A stretch of 64,000 nucleotides of DNA from Triatoma infestans. Taxonomy: Eukaryota > Arthropoda > Insecta > Hemiptera > Reduviidae. Within the stretch, counting starts at the first letter, position 1; each line of letters starts with the position of its first letter. Below, in pieces: positions 23,267 to 34,625 of the stretch. Location: NCBI GenBank assembly GCA_011037195.1, contig JAAEAF010014698.1, positions 38,527 through 102,526 of the forward strand, in the 5' to 3' direction. Below the pieces are notes generated by a model. The model did not search any database, was not told the DNA's origin, and saw only the letters and a program-made list of their open reading frames with translations. The translations under genes and the position numbers were made by a program.

Positions 23267-24120
23267 ATGGTTGATAATGCCCCTAATTCTGAGAAAGAGA
23301 CTGATCTTCGTGCTATATATAACCTAATTGCTCAAGTTCAGGAAGATGTTCGTAAAGGTAACGAACAAACTGCAATTTATAAAACTGAACTGGAATCTGC
23401 GAAAGATAGAATTACCAAACTAGAGAACTCACAACGAGTAACTGAAAATACTCTGAGTTCAGTTCGTCAGCGTGTAACAATAGTAAATGATATTAGTCGT
23501 AAGAATAATATTATTTTACACAATTTGGCTGAGTTACCAAATGAAAATATGGAATTACTATTAAAGGAGGTTCATAAATTGTTTACTGAAGTTATGCATA
23601 TTTCTATCAGCTTGACTGAGATTGATTCAGTTCGCAGGTTAGGAGTCAAAAGGCAAGATAAAGCAAGACCTTTAGTGATCAAATTTATTTGTTTATGGCG
23701 AAAATATGAAATTCTGAGAGCAAATAAAGCACTGAAAAACCATAATTTAAGTGTAACTGAAGATTTTTCTCCAAATGTAAGGTCTGTAAGAAAAAATCTT
23801 ATTCCTTTTATTATTGAAGCTAGAAAAAACAACCTCCGCGCCTATCTAAGAGTAGATAGGCTGCTGATTGATGGTTCTCTATACAAATTGAAAGAACTTC
23901 AAGCTCCTAGCACTGCCAAGTTATCTCTTGAGGAGTGTTTTGGCGATACAAAAGTGAAGGATAAGGAAAAAAAGGAAACTCAAAGAGGTGGATCAAGAGA
24001 GTAAACAGTTAGAGAAGAAGCAGGCTTATGCTGCCAGACTGGAGCAGTTCTCTTACAGATTGAGATCAAAGTCTATTGAGGACCCTTCTAGAGCCACCAC
24101 TAGTAAACAGCTTCCGTAGC
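23267..24120 (+). pseudogene. LINE copy 2 ORF1 (coiled-coil RNA-binding protein)
   Basis: ATG at 23267 starts a frame open to 24004 (245 codons). Residues about 10-85 form a coiled coil (ESAKDRITKLENSQRVTEN). Residues about 85-215 carry the RRM-like and C-terminal module known from L1-type ORF1 (SRKNNIILHNLAE, IDSVRRLGVKRQDKARPLVI, EDFSPNVRSVRKNLIPFI). In the next frame the protein would run on to a stop at 24118-24120 with more charged sequence (QLEKKQAYAARLEQ). The switch lies at a run of seven A near 23970, so a one-base indel, or a sequencing error there, has probably shortened it. Role: nucleic-acid chaperone that packages LINE RNA. Confidence 0.85.
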
Positions 24121-24188
24121 AATCATCGAACACTGGACTGAACTACCGGCCTGACACTGGATCTTCTAATGGTGATTATCTTTCAAAT

Positions 24189-27100
24189 GTGAATATAATT
24201 ATGTGGAATCTGTGTGGTATTAAAAATATTGCAGAAATCTCACATGAATACTGTCAGAATTACTTAATTTTTTTATCAGAAACGCATGTTGTTGGCGATG
24301 TTCTTAGTTCTGGTCTCCCCTCTCCTCTATCTAACTGTAAAATTATTACTTCTTCTGCAATTCGACAAAAATCGGTAGGTAGAGCGAGTGGAGGTCTGGC
24401 TTTTATATTGCGGCGATGTGTTTCATGTAGAAGTTATTGAAAAATGTGAACACTGGTTGTTTGTTAAAGTCAATACGTTCTGCTGCAGTTTCATTTTAGG
24501 TTTCGTATATCTGAGCCCAACTTATTGTTTAACCAGTTTGGTAGAAATGCTGGAAGACATCGTAAGTTTCATACAAAATAGTTTTGTAAATTATCCTTTC
24601 TTTCTCGGTGGAGATTTTAACTGTCGGGTCTCCGATTGTAACACGGTGGATGAGCATATATTTGAGGGCACTAGTCTTTGTGCAGTGCAGAGGAGTATGG
24701 ACAAAGTGTACAACGCCAGAGGTAAAATATTATTAGACTTTTTAAATTCTTTTTCATTTATAATTATTAACGGTAGATCTCTTAGCGACGTACAGGGTTC
24801 GTTCACATTCTGTAGCTCTGTGGGTAAATCGACTATTGATTTGGCATGTTGCGGAATAAAAGATCTGGGTTTTATTTATGATTTTGAAGTGCTACTAAAC
24901 ATAATAACTAAAGATCATTTCCCTATCAAATTAAAGTTAAATTTAGCTTGTAAACTTATGACACAGAAAAACGTTCCGAAGCCATCTAAAGGTGTAGCCA
25001 TTAGATGGGATGCTGATAAGGCTTCCACTTTTAAACTAGAACTTAATAACAAGAATCTCGATTCACCGGAATTCCTTTCCGGCAGTGTTGATGAAGTTCA
25101 CGAAAGTTTTATGGCGGCAATTAAAGAATCTGCTATTGATGTGGGGATGTTGAGAACTAAGTATTTCTCACAGCCAAGCTTCAGTCATCGTGCCGATTAT
25201 AAACCCCGGTACGATATAGAATGTCGTGAACAAAAAAAAGTTGTTAAAATTAAACTTAAAGCTTGTAAGTTGGACGGTTTTTCCGCAAGTACCAGCTCGG
25301 ATTACTTAAACTCAAAAAAGATTTATAAGAGATTGGTTAAAATGAAAAAACTAACATATGAACAGAACATAGTTGATCTTCTATCTAAGGTAACTGATTC
25401 CAAAAGCTTTTGGTCAGTAATAAATAAATATAGAAAACGGTGTAGTACCCATTGGCATAATTTCAACGTCAGAATGGGAACTGTTTTTTAGCAATATATA
25501 TCCCCCAAGAATAGTAGATATCTGTCAATACAATGATGTGTTAAATCCAATATTGGATTGTGTCATATCTTATGAAGAATTAGTTTCAGCCATAAATGTC
25601 TCCAAAAGAAACAAATCTCCTGGTAGTGATAACGTATCTTATGAATACTTTCAAAATCTTCCCGAAAGATGGCTGTATAAACTGCAATCGCTCTTCAACA
25701 GAGTCTTGGAGGAGGAAAGAGTTCCCAAATCCTGGGCAGTAATGCGTGGAGTAATGCTTCATAAGAAAGGCAGTGCCTCTGACCCTTTAAACTACAGATG
25801 TATCACCTTGGCTAACTGTATTCTTAAGCTTTTCACTCAAGTCTTAAACCATAGACTTCTTTCATGGGTTGAGGCGGCAAATGTCCTTCCTGAGTGTCAG
25901 TCTGGTTTCCGTGCGCATCGTGGCTGGATTGACAACATCTTCACTCTTAACTCAATTATCCAGCTCAATCTGCGCAGAAAGTCCACCACTCTGTATGTTG
26001 TGTTTGTTGATTTTATGCGTGCCTTTGATTCATTCTGTCATTCCCTGTTGTGGAGCAAATTGTTTTCACTGGGACTGAGTGGGAAATTTGTTAGGATCGT
26101 TCGTCATTTATATGAGAATGCAGTGATGAGAATCAAATGTGGGGAGCGTTTGACTGACGACATAAAAATTACACAGGGTGTTTTGCAGGGAGAAACTCTC
26201 AGCCCTATACTGTTCTCACTTTTTATAAGTAATATGGAAGAATTCTTCAGGTCTAATGGTGCCTTTGGTATCAACTTAAGTCCGGGTTGTGATGTTTTTC
26301 TGCTTATGTATGCTGACGACTTGGTAATTATTGCTGACTCCCTTACAGACGCGCAGAAGAAAATGGACTTACTTCATAAATATTGTCAAGTTAATTGCCT
26401 GAAAGTTAATATAAATAAGACAAAGCTTTTAAAGATACATAGAGGTAGACCTAAAAAGACCCGCAAATTATATTATAATAATCAGGAACTGACAGAGGTG
26501 TCGGAATACAATTATCTTGGCTTACTTTTTAGTAACTCTGGTCTTTTTAACCGAGCCATAAAGGTATTTTCCTGTAGGAATAAGTTATCGATTGGAACGG
26601 TGCTTGGTATTTGTGCCAAAACTAAAGTAAGATCCTGGGAAGCAAGACAAAAACTGAATGAGGCCATAAGTTTGAGCTCTTTGTTGTACGCTGCGCCAGT
26701 CTGGGCACATGACTTCATTGAACAATTGGAAGCCTATCAGCTATCATTTTATAAAAGATTGTTGCAACTCTCTAATACCACCCCCCACTATATGGTCAGG
26801 TTAGAGGTTGGCTCACAACATATAGGTGTTACTATTCTTAAACTCATCTTTAAATGGATCCTAAAGATTTTAAAAATGGATTATTCTCGTTACCCGAAAC
26901 TTTGCTTCACAAAATTGTTGAATCTCGATAACGTGGAAACTGCTCCGGGGAAGTATAACTGGATATCGCGATTTCGTCAATTGTTGGAGGGTATCGGAGC
27001 GTTTGACCCATTATTTTTTAGCGACCCCGTTAAAATTAAAACACAACTACATCTTATTTTGGTAAAATTTAGCAACTCTGTTAAACTAAGAGACCTGGAT

Positions 27101-27505
27101 TGTGTAAACCAACGTTCCTACAATTTATTTTATAGAAACATAGTCACTCTACAGCAATTTAATAGTTATCTTCATTATAGCATCCCCATCGCTTTCCTTA
27201 GAACACTGGCTCAGTTACGTACCTCTGGCAAATATACTGTCAAATTAACATATAATAATTGCACCGTGAGATTGGATCCTCAAATTAATTGCTCGATATG
27301 TAATCTACAAAAAACTGAGAATTTATTTCATTTTTTAATTGAATGTATCATTCGGCTAGGTTACATTATTTGCCAATGTACTCGAATTGTAATGAAGGTA
27401 ATTTTTACTCAATTCTTTTTGTCGCCCAGTATCAGTGAAATTAAAAATATTACTTATTTTGTTCGAACAGCTCTGAAGATAAGAGCGTTTATTTGTAATG
27501 AGTAA
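24189..27505 (+). pseudogene. LINE copy 2 ORF2 (endonuclease-reverse transcriptase)
   Basis: About 1,100 codons in three frames: 24189-about 24415, about 24388-25436 and about 25437-27505. The APE endonuclease has NIIMWNLCGI, LSETHV, GGDFNCRVSD, STIDL and DHFPIKL. The reverse transcriptase has KSPGSDNVSYEYFQNLP, NYRCITLANCILKLFTQVL, QSGFR, VVFVDFMRAFDS, GVLQGETLSPILFSLF, YADD at 26309-26320, KVNINKTK and YLGLLFSNSG. The C-terminal Cys/His cluster is CSICNLQKTENLFHFLIEC. The enzyme nicks target DNA and primes reverse transcription on it. Apart from two one-base shifts (near 24415 and in an AAAA run near 25436) no premature stop is seen. Confidence 0.9.
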
Positions 27506-27741
27506 CTTTAATTTATTTTTTCTCTAGATGATTTTGTAATTCCTTTTCTTTCTATTATATAATTTTATCTAATTTCTTTCTGGAAAAAAAATAAAATAAA
27601 AAAATTTTGTTTTAATATTTGAAATGAATTTATGTTGTTTATATGTATATGTAACTCAAACTCACTGTAATAGTCTTATGACTTAAATACAGAATTTTTT
27701 CTTTCATTCATTCATTCATTCATTCACTTTTATTTGAAATT

Positions 27742-27905
27742 TTTTTTCGATGAAATTGATGTTAGAGCTGTTAGAGATGTTTCCGGCTCTATTCAAAAAT
27801 GTTGTTTAACTGCAGTTCAGGTTCTCCTTTATAATATTGAGGCACTAAAAATTAAGTAAAAAGGCCAAGTTTGAAGGAAATTTATCAATTATAACTATAT
27901 GAATT
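27742..27905 (+). repeat. Rep-A, right part
   Basis: Continues the copy interrupted at 22660: 'ttagagctgttag', 'ggttctcctttataatattgag', 'aagtttgaaggaaatttatc'. The right TSD copy is 27725-27741. Confidence 0.7.
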
Positions 27906-28339
27906 ACAGTAAGACTCGTGTGAGTTTTCGTTACAGACAATTGTATTCAAGCTGGTATTCCCAGCCGACACATAGCTTTTCTATCCAATATTCTTCTTGA
28001 GCTTATTATGCAAAATGTGACAAAAGTCTTTCTGTTTTTTTTTTCACTTAATCCTCAATAGTACTTTAACGTCCTTAATCCTTAAAGTTACTTTACTTCA
28101 CACTAGTTTACGATAAGTTTCTTACGCCCCTTATACTACAGGGTTTATGTTTGATCAGCTTGTGGAAAGATCTATGAGATTTATGAGCGATTTTAGAAAT
28201 GAACTAGTTAAATCTAGAAATTCGGACGATTTTGTGTCACTACATTAGAAAAGGCTACTATCCAAACGCTACTTCCGAAATTAATCAAGTGGAAAGGGAA
28301 GTTTCTGTATGAACTCTCTACTGATCACGGGCAGCTCAG

Positions 28340-29070
28340 ATCTGATTTAACAAAATCAGAGAGGATTTGAGCATGAAAAGTAAGCTTCGTCCAGGACGTT
28401 CTCACTCTTTAGTTTCAGCATTTCTGGCGACAGTTGTAGAGCTGGATCCTCGCACCAGTACCAGGAAATTTTTTCAGGTGCATTAGGCGGATGCCACTCA
28501 ACCATTAACCACCTCCTGCATGTAGCCGTCATAATTCCCAGAAGCTGCCGAAACATCCACATTAATTTACGTCCAACAAGCCGCACGCCGAGTATAAGTC
28601 TTGCGATGAAAAGTGGGTTTATTTCGACAATCCGAACAAACAAAAACAATGGATTATATCAGGCCAATCAGCTGTACCGTCTCCCGACCAGAAAGGGGAT
28701 AGATCTACGAGGGCGTCATTCGTCTTGAGCTAGTTTCTGACGGTTGTACGATTACATCCGAACTCTACTCTACTCAGATAGAATGCGTACATTCCTTTTT
28801 TGGGTGCGAAATATCCGTCTTAGTTAATTGAAAGAATAACTCCTTCAACAAGACAACGCAAGGCCGCACACACATTCACATCAAAAGTTCTCAGTGATTG
28901 ATTGAAAATTTGAAGTTCGAGCACGCAGCTTACAGTCCAAATGGTACCCTCTGATTACCATATCTTTCGCTCCATGGACCACTTTTTACATGGTACAAAG
29001 TTACAAACATGGAGGAAGAGATATCGGGGTTTTTGAAGGTTTTCGCCTCCAGCTCTAGGTATCGGAAGGA
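28340..29070 (+). pseudogene. mariner-type transposase relic
   Basis: Plus-strand fragments occur in family order. A helix-turn-helix region has DPRTSTRKF then CHSTINH (about 28440-28510). The first catalytic Asp is in CDEKWVYFDNPNKQKQWI (about 28601-28655), the usual mariner 'DEKWIYFDN' motif. The second Asp is in QQDNARPHTH (about 28845-28875). The third region is split by a frameshift into AYSPN and SDYHIFRSMDHFLHG (about 28930-28995), matching 'YSPDLAPSDYHLFRSM'. Stops (for example after RGRHSS near 28715) and shifts show it is dead. Terminal inverted repeats were not found by eye. The minus frame 28356-28649 is a shadow. Confidence 0.9.
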
Positions 29071-29534
29071 AATCGAATAGTTGACTCACAGATGTGTTCA
29101 AGTTGTAGAACATGATGGCCTGTATTTCGATAAGTACGCTTAGTACGTGAGCAAACAAACAATTATTTTGCTTTCTCTTACTAATAATAATCACTATTTA
29201 CAATTCTTAATAATAGACGCACACGCGGAGAAACTTCTCTGTTCAGTGTCGAAAAGAAAATGGATTAAAAAAAGTCCCACACAGAGCGTGGAATCAGCCG
29301 GCAAAAGTATAAAGGGTGACCGTGGTATTGTAAGAGGAGGAAGAATATCGCCATAATAAACCTCCCAATTGCCATGTCAAAGGCCGAATATTTACTTGAT
29401 TTGATACACATTCACTTGAATTTTGAAAATATATCGAGTCACTTTTATTAGCCTATACATAGCTACTTACTATCTTTTAAAAAAATTGACACTCTTAAAT
29501 ACATGCAGTTCATTCAGTATGCTACAACAATATT
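29071..29534. other. No recognisable feature
   Basis: Follows the mariner relic. The plus frame 29147-29356 has no motif. Nothing else supported. Confidence 0.45.
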
Positions 29535-29542
29535 ATTCTTAT

Positions 29543-29996
29543 TGTAGGGGTAGTGAACCCCCACCACTCATCCACTCTAGCGAGTGAACCCCCACCACTC
29601 ATAAACAGCCCCTCGCGCACAGAGAGAGGAGAGGGCTCTGTTTATATAAATACGAGAGAGACAGTCAGAAACCATTCTGAAAAATTCAGTCTTACACTTA
29701 AACAACCACTCCGTACATATCGTTTAGCCACGTCAGTCTGTCAGTTCAGTTAGGTTCTAAACTCTAAAGTGTAAAGTCTTTGGTATACAGTCAGTTATAT
29801 ATTTACATATATCAATTATATATCTTAAGGTGTTATTTATCTATCATCTTCAACAACCAACATCTCCTCACAACACCCTTACATTATCTTTTTGAATTAT
29901 TCTCTTGCGAATACATGAGATCCACTAGGTATTGGAACTTTATTAAAGTTGATCTCTTCAAGTAAACAGTTTTATTTACACATTAAATAAAAATAA
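29543..29996 (+). promoter_or_regulatory. Promoter-like block, candidate solo LTR or retroposed unit
   Basis: It starts TGTAGGGG and holds a 19-bp direct repeat (gtgaacccccaccactcat at 29551 and 29584), a TATA box (TATATAAATA, about 29643) and initiator-like TCAG motifs 20-45 nt downstream. It ends in an AATAAA-containing A-rich stretch. ATTCTTAT directly flanks it on both sides (29535-29542 and 29997-30004). It lacks a clean ...CA 3' end, which argues against a canonical LTR. GC content is locally higher than the surroundings. Class uncertain. Confidence 0.4.
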
Positions 29997-30360
29997 ATTC
30001 TTATACATAACTTATTTAGAAGAAATGTAATAATGGTAAATCCGCTCTTGGTATAACACCGTTCTTTCCAACTGACTTCTAATAAAATGGCTAACGAAAA
30101 TAAAACTGTTTCTAGGAAGGATAGCAATTTATAAAATCAACCCAATAAAAACAAGTTTAGATAGACTTGATAAGGTTATTGAAGAGGGGAAACGGAAGTT
30201 CTGGTTTTCAAGACACGTGCGGCAGACCTATCCAATGCAATTCTGAAATATGGGGCCCCTCCATGTTGGGAGAACAAGATTTTCGTTAAAAAGTAAATCG
30301 TGGGTTGAATCGTCTATGCGGTTTAGCCAATACCGTTTTCACTAACAAACATATAAAGAC
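29997..30360. other. No recognisable feature
   Basis: Short frames only. No family motif or repeat landmark seen. Confidence 0.45.
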
Positions 30361-30380
30361 ATATATATATATATATATAT
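30361..30380. repeat. (TA)n microsatellite
   Basis: Ten AT units. Confidence 0.95.
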
Positions 30381-30532
30381 AAGTCCTGACCTGAGTATAT
30401 AGAGTTTGATTGAGAATAATATATATCCAATAAACTAATACAATCAGGCAAAATGAAAAATCAAATTTCATATATACATGGATATACAGGCATATCGGCC
30501 AGGTGTTTGCTGCGGTAAAAAAACAAATATTG

Positions 30533-30576
30533 TTGTTCCGACGTTTCGGCAAATTTTGTCTGCCTCTTCAGGGGCT
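30533..30576 (-). ncRNA. Hammerhead-like motif (family 4)
   Basis: Read on minus: CUGAAGA, then GGCAGACAAAAUUUGCC as an imperfect stem II, then GAAA, CG, UC. It has the CUGANGA/GAAA core and the minimal ACGU stem III of PLE hammerhead motifs. Stem I is weak. No PLE coding region adjoins. Confidence 0.5.
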
Positions 30577-30693
30577 CTCTTTAAAAAAAAATTACAAAAC
30601 ATAAATCTTAATTAGCAAACAATAATGAATGAAAATAATTAAATTAAATAAATAGAATAGAAAAAATAATATTAATAATAATAAACGGTTAAG

Positions 30694-30850
30694 TAGATTT
30701 TCTCATCCTAGGAGCCTTTACAGCTCACAGTCCGAGGATGGATAGTGTTGTTTGTAATGAGAGGTCACTCTCCGGAGGCCGGCAGTGCACTGAGAAGGCT
30801 CCGGGCGCAATGACCATAGCTGTTGACGCGCCTTAATTAAAAAAAAATAA
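30694..30850 (+). mobile_element. tRNA-derived SINE, 3' part
   Basis: Lacks the tRNA head. It contains cctaggagccttta, cagctcacagtccgaggatgg, 'ggaggccggcagtgcactgag', aaggctccgggcgcaatgacc and gacgcgcc, then a poly-A-like tail. Matches 50440-50596. Confidence 0.88.
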
Positions 30851-31284
30851 ATGAAAATAAAGGGTCAATGCAACAAAGTGTGTTACCTTAAAAATAAATG
30901 TCGCGGTTTTTAATGAAACATTTACATTGTCAGCCTTGAGAGAGTGTACTAACAATGGAAGGGAGACGAGGAAAAACCATTCATTCAATCATTTTATACA
31001 TACAATATGAGAGAGGCGATTATTTTTAAATTTATATAAAAAGTTATTAAATTTAGAAACAATATTCTGCACTATTTTGTCCGGGTGAACCTAGCAACAA
31101 ATTAAACGCAAGGATATTTTGTTTTAAGTGATAAAGAAATTTCGATTAAATAGTAACTCAAACACCAAATTCGTTTTTCCAAAGTAGTTTTTCAGTTTAA
31201 AATTTTCTCAAAAGTATTTTCAACAATCGATTTTCAAAAGTTGAAATAGATGTTGTATCAGATGTCGAAAGTTCCGGCGTTAAT
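30851..31284. other. No recognisable feature
   Basis: AT-rich. Nothing matched. Confidence 0.45.
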
Positions 31285-31344
31285 GCAAAATGTATATTTT
31301 ATCCTCAGAGATATTTTTTGCCGTGATAGTCTGCTTCTTTTTGT

Positions 31345-31386
31345 GGTCATCGACCGGTTTCGGACGTTCGCCCATCATCTGGATGC
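31345..31386 (-). ncRNA. Hammerhead-like motif (family 1), core mutated
   Basis: Minus strand: GCAUC, CAGAUGA (CUGANGA with U4 changed), GGGCGAACGUCC stem II, GAAA, CCGG, UC, GAUG. Stem I GCAUC/GAUG pairs. The U4 change should abolish cleavage. Confidence 0.6.
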
Positions 31387-31444
31387 TAACTATCCACTAA
31401 ATTTGCTCTGTGCAAGTCTGTGTTATCACAGTGTTTGACAAAAA

Positions 31445-31486
31445 GCATCCTGATGATAGGCAAACGCCCGAAAGCGGTCGATGACC
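31445..31486 (+). ncRNA. Hammerhead-like motif (family 1), intact core, altered stem III
   Basis: GCAUC, CUGAUGA (perfect core), a stem II of GGC/GCC, GAAA, GCGG in place of palindromic CCGG, UC, GAUGACC. Predicted cleavage would be after C31479. The stem III change weakens dimer pairing. Confidence 0.6.
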
Positions 31487-31914
31487 ACAAACAAATGCGG
31501 GCTATCACGGAAAATATCTCTGATGCTTTCCAGCTCTGCGGACCCAACCGTAACAAGTATATTTTATCCCTTTAGAGCATTCTTCTGTATCTGGACAATG
31601 ATTCAAGTCATTTAAAAAACGAAATGAAATCTGATGAGAAATTCATCATCTCTTTTTGATATCTCTTACTATTGTATTTAAAAGCTCGAGGAAGGAAGCC
31701 ATTCTTCAGGGAACTTTGGCTTCCCATCCTAACATTACCAACAAGACATACACTCCCACTTTCAGCTTTCATAAAAATCACGTTGTTTATATGTACTACT
31801 ACTTGAGCACAGCGAATCCATAGTGAACTCCAGCAATTCACTAACAATTACCCACTGTAAACTTCATAGACGGATTACATTCTTTGTGTAAACAACTAAA
31901 CTTCCACTGGGCTG

Positions 31915-32150
31915 GACTTTCACATGGTCCAACTCCATTCGCTCCACATGACCCAACCTCCTCAGGCGCCCTTTTTTAATGATGCCCACGAGTCCTTTGG
32001 TTCCTGGTACAAAATCCTCAGCTCTGCATTCGGCCTAATCTCCTCCACCAATCCCGTTCCTTCACTGGCCCATGAAATTTCCTGGGGATCGTCCCTCTCC
32101 CATAACTTCAGAGTTCGCTCATCTTCGCCAGACAATATTCATGTCTCAGT
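31915..32150 (-). pseudogene. LINE ORF C-terminal fragment (RTE-like)
   Basis: Two minus frames give pieces typical of the C-terminus of RTE-type and related LINE polyproteins: a 'RKFHGPVKERDWWR' block, then EEIRPNAELRILYQEP, then RLRRLGHVERME. The order matches the known pattern '(R)K(I)(Y)GPVKE..WR.R.N.EL..LY....(+)RLRWLGHV.RM'. One or two frameshifts separate the pieces. No upstream RT was found. Clade assignment is inference. Confidence 0.65.
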
Positions 32151-32204
32151 TGTGTTCTTGACTGTCACTCTAGTTATTTACAATTCTAAGATACTTAAAT
32201 AAAT

Positions 32205-32440
32205 TGCTAAAAGTCCAAGATTGAACAAAATTTTTACCAAAATTAAACCAAAATTGCGACTTTACAGAATGTTAAAAATGGCTCCACCGATTTTCTTTAA
32301 ACTTTGAATGCTAATTCCATATATTAATGACTGTTCACTTTTAGCTGAAATTTTATTCGGAAAAAATTTTAAATTTAATTTTATAGCTGTTCTGGGGAAA
32401 CTGTGACATTATATTTCATACCTTAGCATTAATGGAGTAT
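32205..32440 (+). repeat. Rep-A fragment
   Basis: Contains 'aaaatggctccaccgattttc', 'cttttagctgaaattttattcgg' and 'gctgttctggggaaactgtg'. Internal module only, diverged. Confidence 0.6.
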
Positions 32441-32499
32441 TAATATCAGACTGCATTCAAAAGAGTACAGTGTGTTGAGAACTCATTTAACCTGACTAA

Positions 32500-33390
32500 C
32501 AACTATATTTATTATTTTAATCTGATCCCCGTACAAAAGACAAGCTTAAGAATCGCCCTAGAAGCATTTCCTACCAGCCCAAGACTGAGTATACTCAGCG
32601 AAGCCGGTGAAATGTCCCTAGAAATCAGAAGAAAATTACTATTCTGTCGCTACGCTACTAAAGACTTCTCCATTAAAAACCATCCTACACAAATAGTCCT
32701 TTCATTAGTATAACCTACTAGTACCGATCGGCAGCTCTCGCAAATCCTGTCTTCCTTGGGCTCAGAAATTCCTCCAATCTAATAACGTCCGAATATGAAC
32801 ACCCACCCTGGATATTCCAGACAATGCCGTGTGATGTGTCACTGCATAATTTCCAAAAAGATACCACACCTTCATTAATTTTTCACCAGATATATCAATA
32901 AATATTTAGCAAACACCAAGGATTCCAGCACATATTATACACCGATGCTTCAAAAAAAGAAGATGGAGTTGGGCTAGGGATAGTTTTTAATAATGATGCC
33001 AAAACACAGACTCCCCAAAACCGCAAGTATTCTAATAGGAGAACTCACAACAATGCAAAAGGCCCTCAATCTAATTAAAACATCCGACTAATCAAAATTT
33101 CTAATTTTCTCTGACTCCATAAATTCCTTGATAGCACTACAAGACAAATATCAACAGACAACCAGATCCGGCAAACACAAATTCCTCAACACTATCTTCA
33201 AGAAACCAGAAAAGTTACAAATTTAATTTGTATACCATTCCACATAGGAATAAAAGGAAACGAGATGGCAGACCAACTAGCCAAAGCAAGTATTAACAAC
33301 GTCGAAGCTCCTCTGATCGACTGCAAGTTAGATACTGACATACTTCACAATCTTAGTCAACAAGGCAGATTTTTTTATAGCAAACGTTCG
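32500..33390 (+). pseudogene. LINE RT C-terminus and RNase H fragment
   Basis: Plus-strand pieces in shifting frames: SLRIALEAFPTSPRLSILSE followed by AGEMSLEIRRKLL (about 32550-32640), the conserved linker after RT in jockey/I-group elements. Then comes RNase H: LYTDASKKEDGVGLGIVF (about 32935-32990, first Asp), FLIFSDSINSLIALQDKY (about 33100-33150, third Asp), IPFHIGIKGNEMADQLAKAS (about 33233-33295, final His and Asp). RNase H degrades RNA in the RNA-DNA hybrid. Several stops and shifts make this dead. It differs in sequence from the RNase H LINEs at 46 and 61 kb. Confidence 0.85.
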
Positions 33391-34524
33391 GAAACATTGT
33401 AATTAAAAAAAAAAAAAAACTGTCACTCAATTAAATCACACTAATTTGATTCGTGTGGATGTTTCACAACAATTTTTTTTTTTCAAGTCCAGAAGAATGT
33501 TTAATATTTGTTGAATATAAGTCCGACCGTTTAATACAAAGTTGCAGCGTTGTTATCACAATGTTGTTTGTTAGGTCATTCAATTTTTCTTATTTATATT
33601 TAAATACTTTAATAATAATAATAATAATTCACATTAGTATTCATATTTGAAATCTTTCAACCGCCGCCAAGTAAAGCCTTGACAGCACACGCACACTAAA
33701 CATCCATCTTGCACTGATTATTCAATATACTTAAATATATGCAAAACAAATTTTCGTGACCGACAGTTTTTTTGTGTGTTCCTCTTTCATTTTTTTTTTT
33801 ATTTTAATTATTAAGAATTGTAAGGAAGTATACGTATTATTTTCTCAGTACTTAATTATTATTACTGAAAAACTGTTCATTTTCTTCTTACTTTGTGTGT
33901 AACATCTTAAATTTCTAGTGCTTTAAGTAAATGTCAGATAGGATTATTCATTCCATGATTAATGCCTTTGCATTTTTAATAAATGCTAATACAGTTTGAG
34001 CAATAAAAATGCTCTAACAGCAATGAGCTCTTACTATTGATATATTTCAAGCTTACTGCCGCAGTGATTATATTATTATCAGTCTAAGAAACTATTGATA
34101 ATTGAGTAGTAACTTTACTGCCTTGCGTCCATAAAATCTGGACACGCCTAACGTAAGGTAGACCTTAATAAGAAAGAAGACTGCCCTGACTGGTAACCCC
34201 CCTCCCTTACTTTATAGCCATTCCTGCAAAATAAATCTTATCTAAATGATTCCAAATATTACAGAGTACTCCCAAAACAATTTAGTAAATGGACATATAG
34301 ATGAAATTGTATAAACTAGTTTTATTGCCCATCATTTCCGATTTCTCTTCAATAAATGCCCTCTGAAATGTATTCTTTATCTTTATAACTTAATCCTTCA
34401 AACTAATGTTTACATTTCTTTTGGACAAGAGACCTTATTACCCTTGCCGAAACTCACAAGAACTCTTTCTTAATGCTAAATCATGAGCGTGACAACTAGG
34501 CTAGTTGAGTTTGCAATAGGTAGT
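33391..34524. other. No recognisable gene
   Basis: AT-rich with poly-A/T runs and a (TAA)n patch near 33613. No motif. Confidence 0.5.
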
Positions 34525-34625
34525 TGGTAAACATCAGAGATTTTTTTTCCGTTTTAGCCCATTAAATATTTTATCGTGATCAACTGATTCCGGGATTCGC
34601 CCCAGATCAGTTCAGAGTAAACCTC
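34525..34625 (-). mobile_element. Possible degenerate PLE terminal repeat
   Basis: 'acatcagagatttttttt', 'cgtgatcaactgattccggg' and 'attcgcccc' resemble the PLE end (catcagagac, gtcatcgaccggtttcggg, gttcgccc) in the same order, with many changes. Confidence 0.35.

Larger units (their letters stand above)
22661..27724 (+). mobile_element. Full-length, nearly intact LINE (copy 2)
   Basis: 5,064 bp bounded by a perfect 17-bp TSD. It starts 'gagtttgagtgtgtcagtc', has a 5' UTR of about 600 bp, ORF1 (23267-24120), ORF2 (24189-27505), a 3' UTR of about 220 bp, and ends in a short tandem tail (TTCA)5-6. A tandem-repeat tail in place of poly-A is typical of CR1/L2-group elements. It is in the same family as 13054-18030. 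Only three single-base frameshifts, two in A runs, separate it from open reading frames, so it is the youngest full-length element here. Confidence 0.92.
31285..31590. mobile_element. Inverted pair of PLE terminal repeats
   Basis: The left arm (minus) reads cagagatattttttgccgtg...ctgcttctttttgtggtcatcg. The right arm (plus) carries its reverse complement, ending gatgaccacaaac...gcgggctatcacggaaaat. Each arm has a hammerhead-like motif, and they meet near 31440. The same sequence flanks the PLE relic at 52500 and the element at 60015-60865. Only termini remain here, with no coding region between. Confidence 0.8.
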
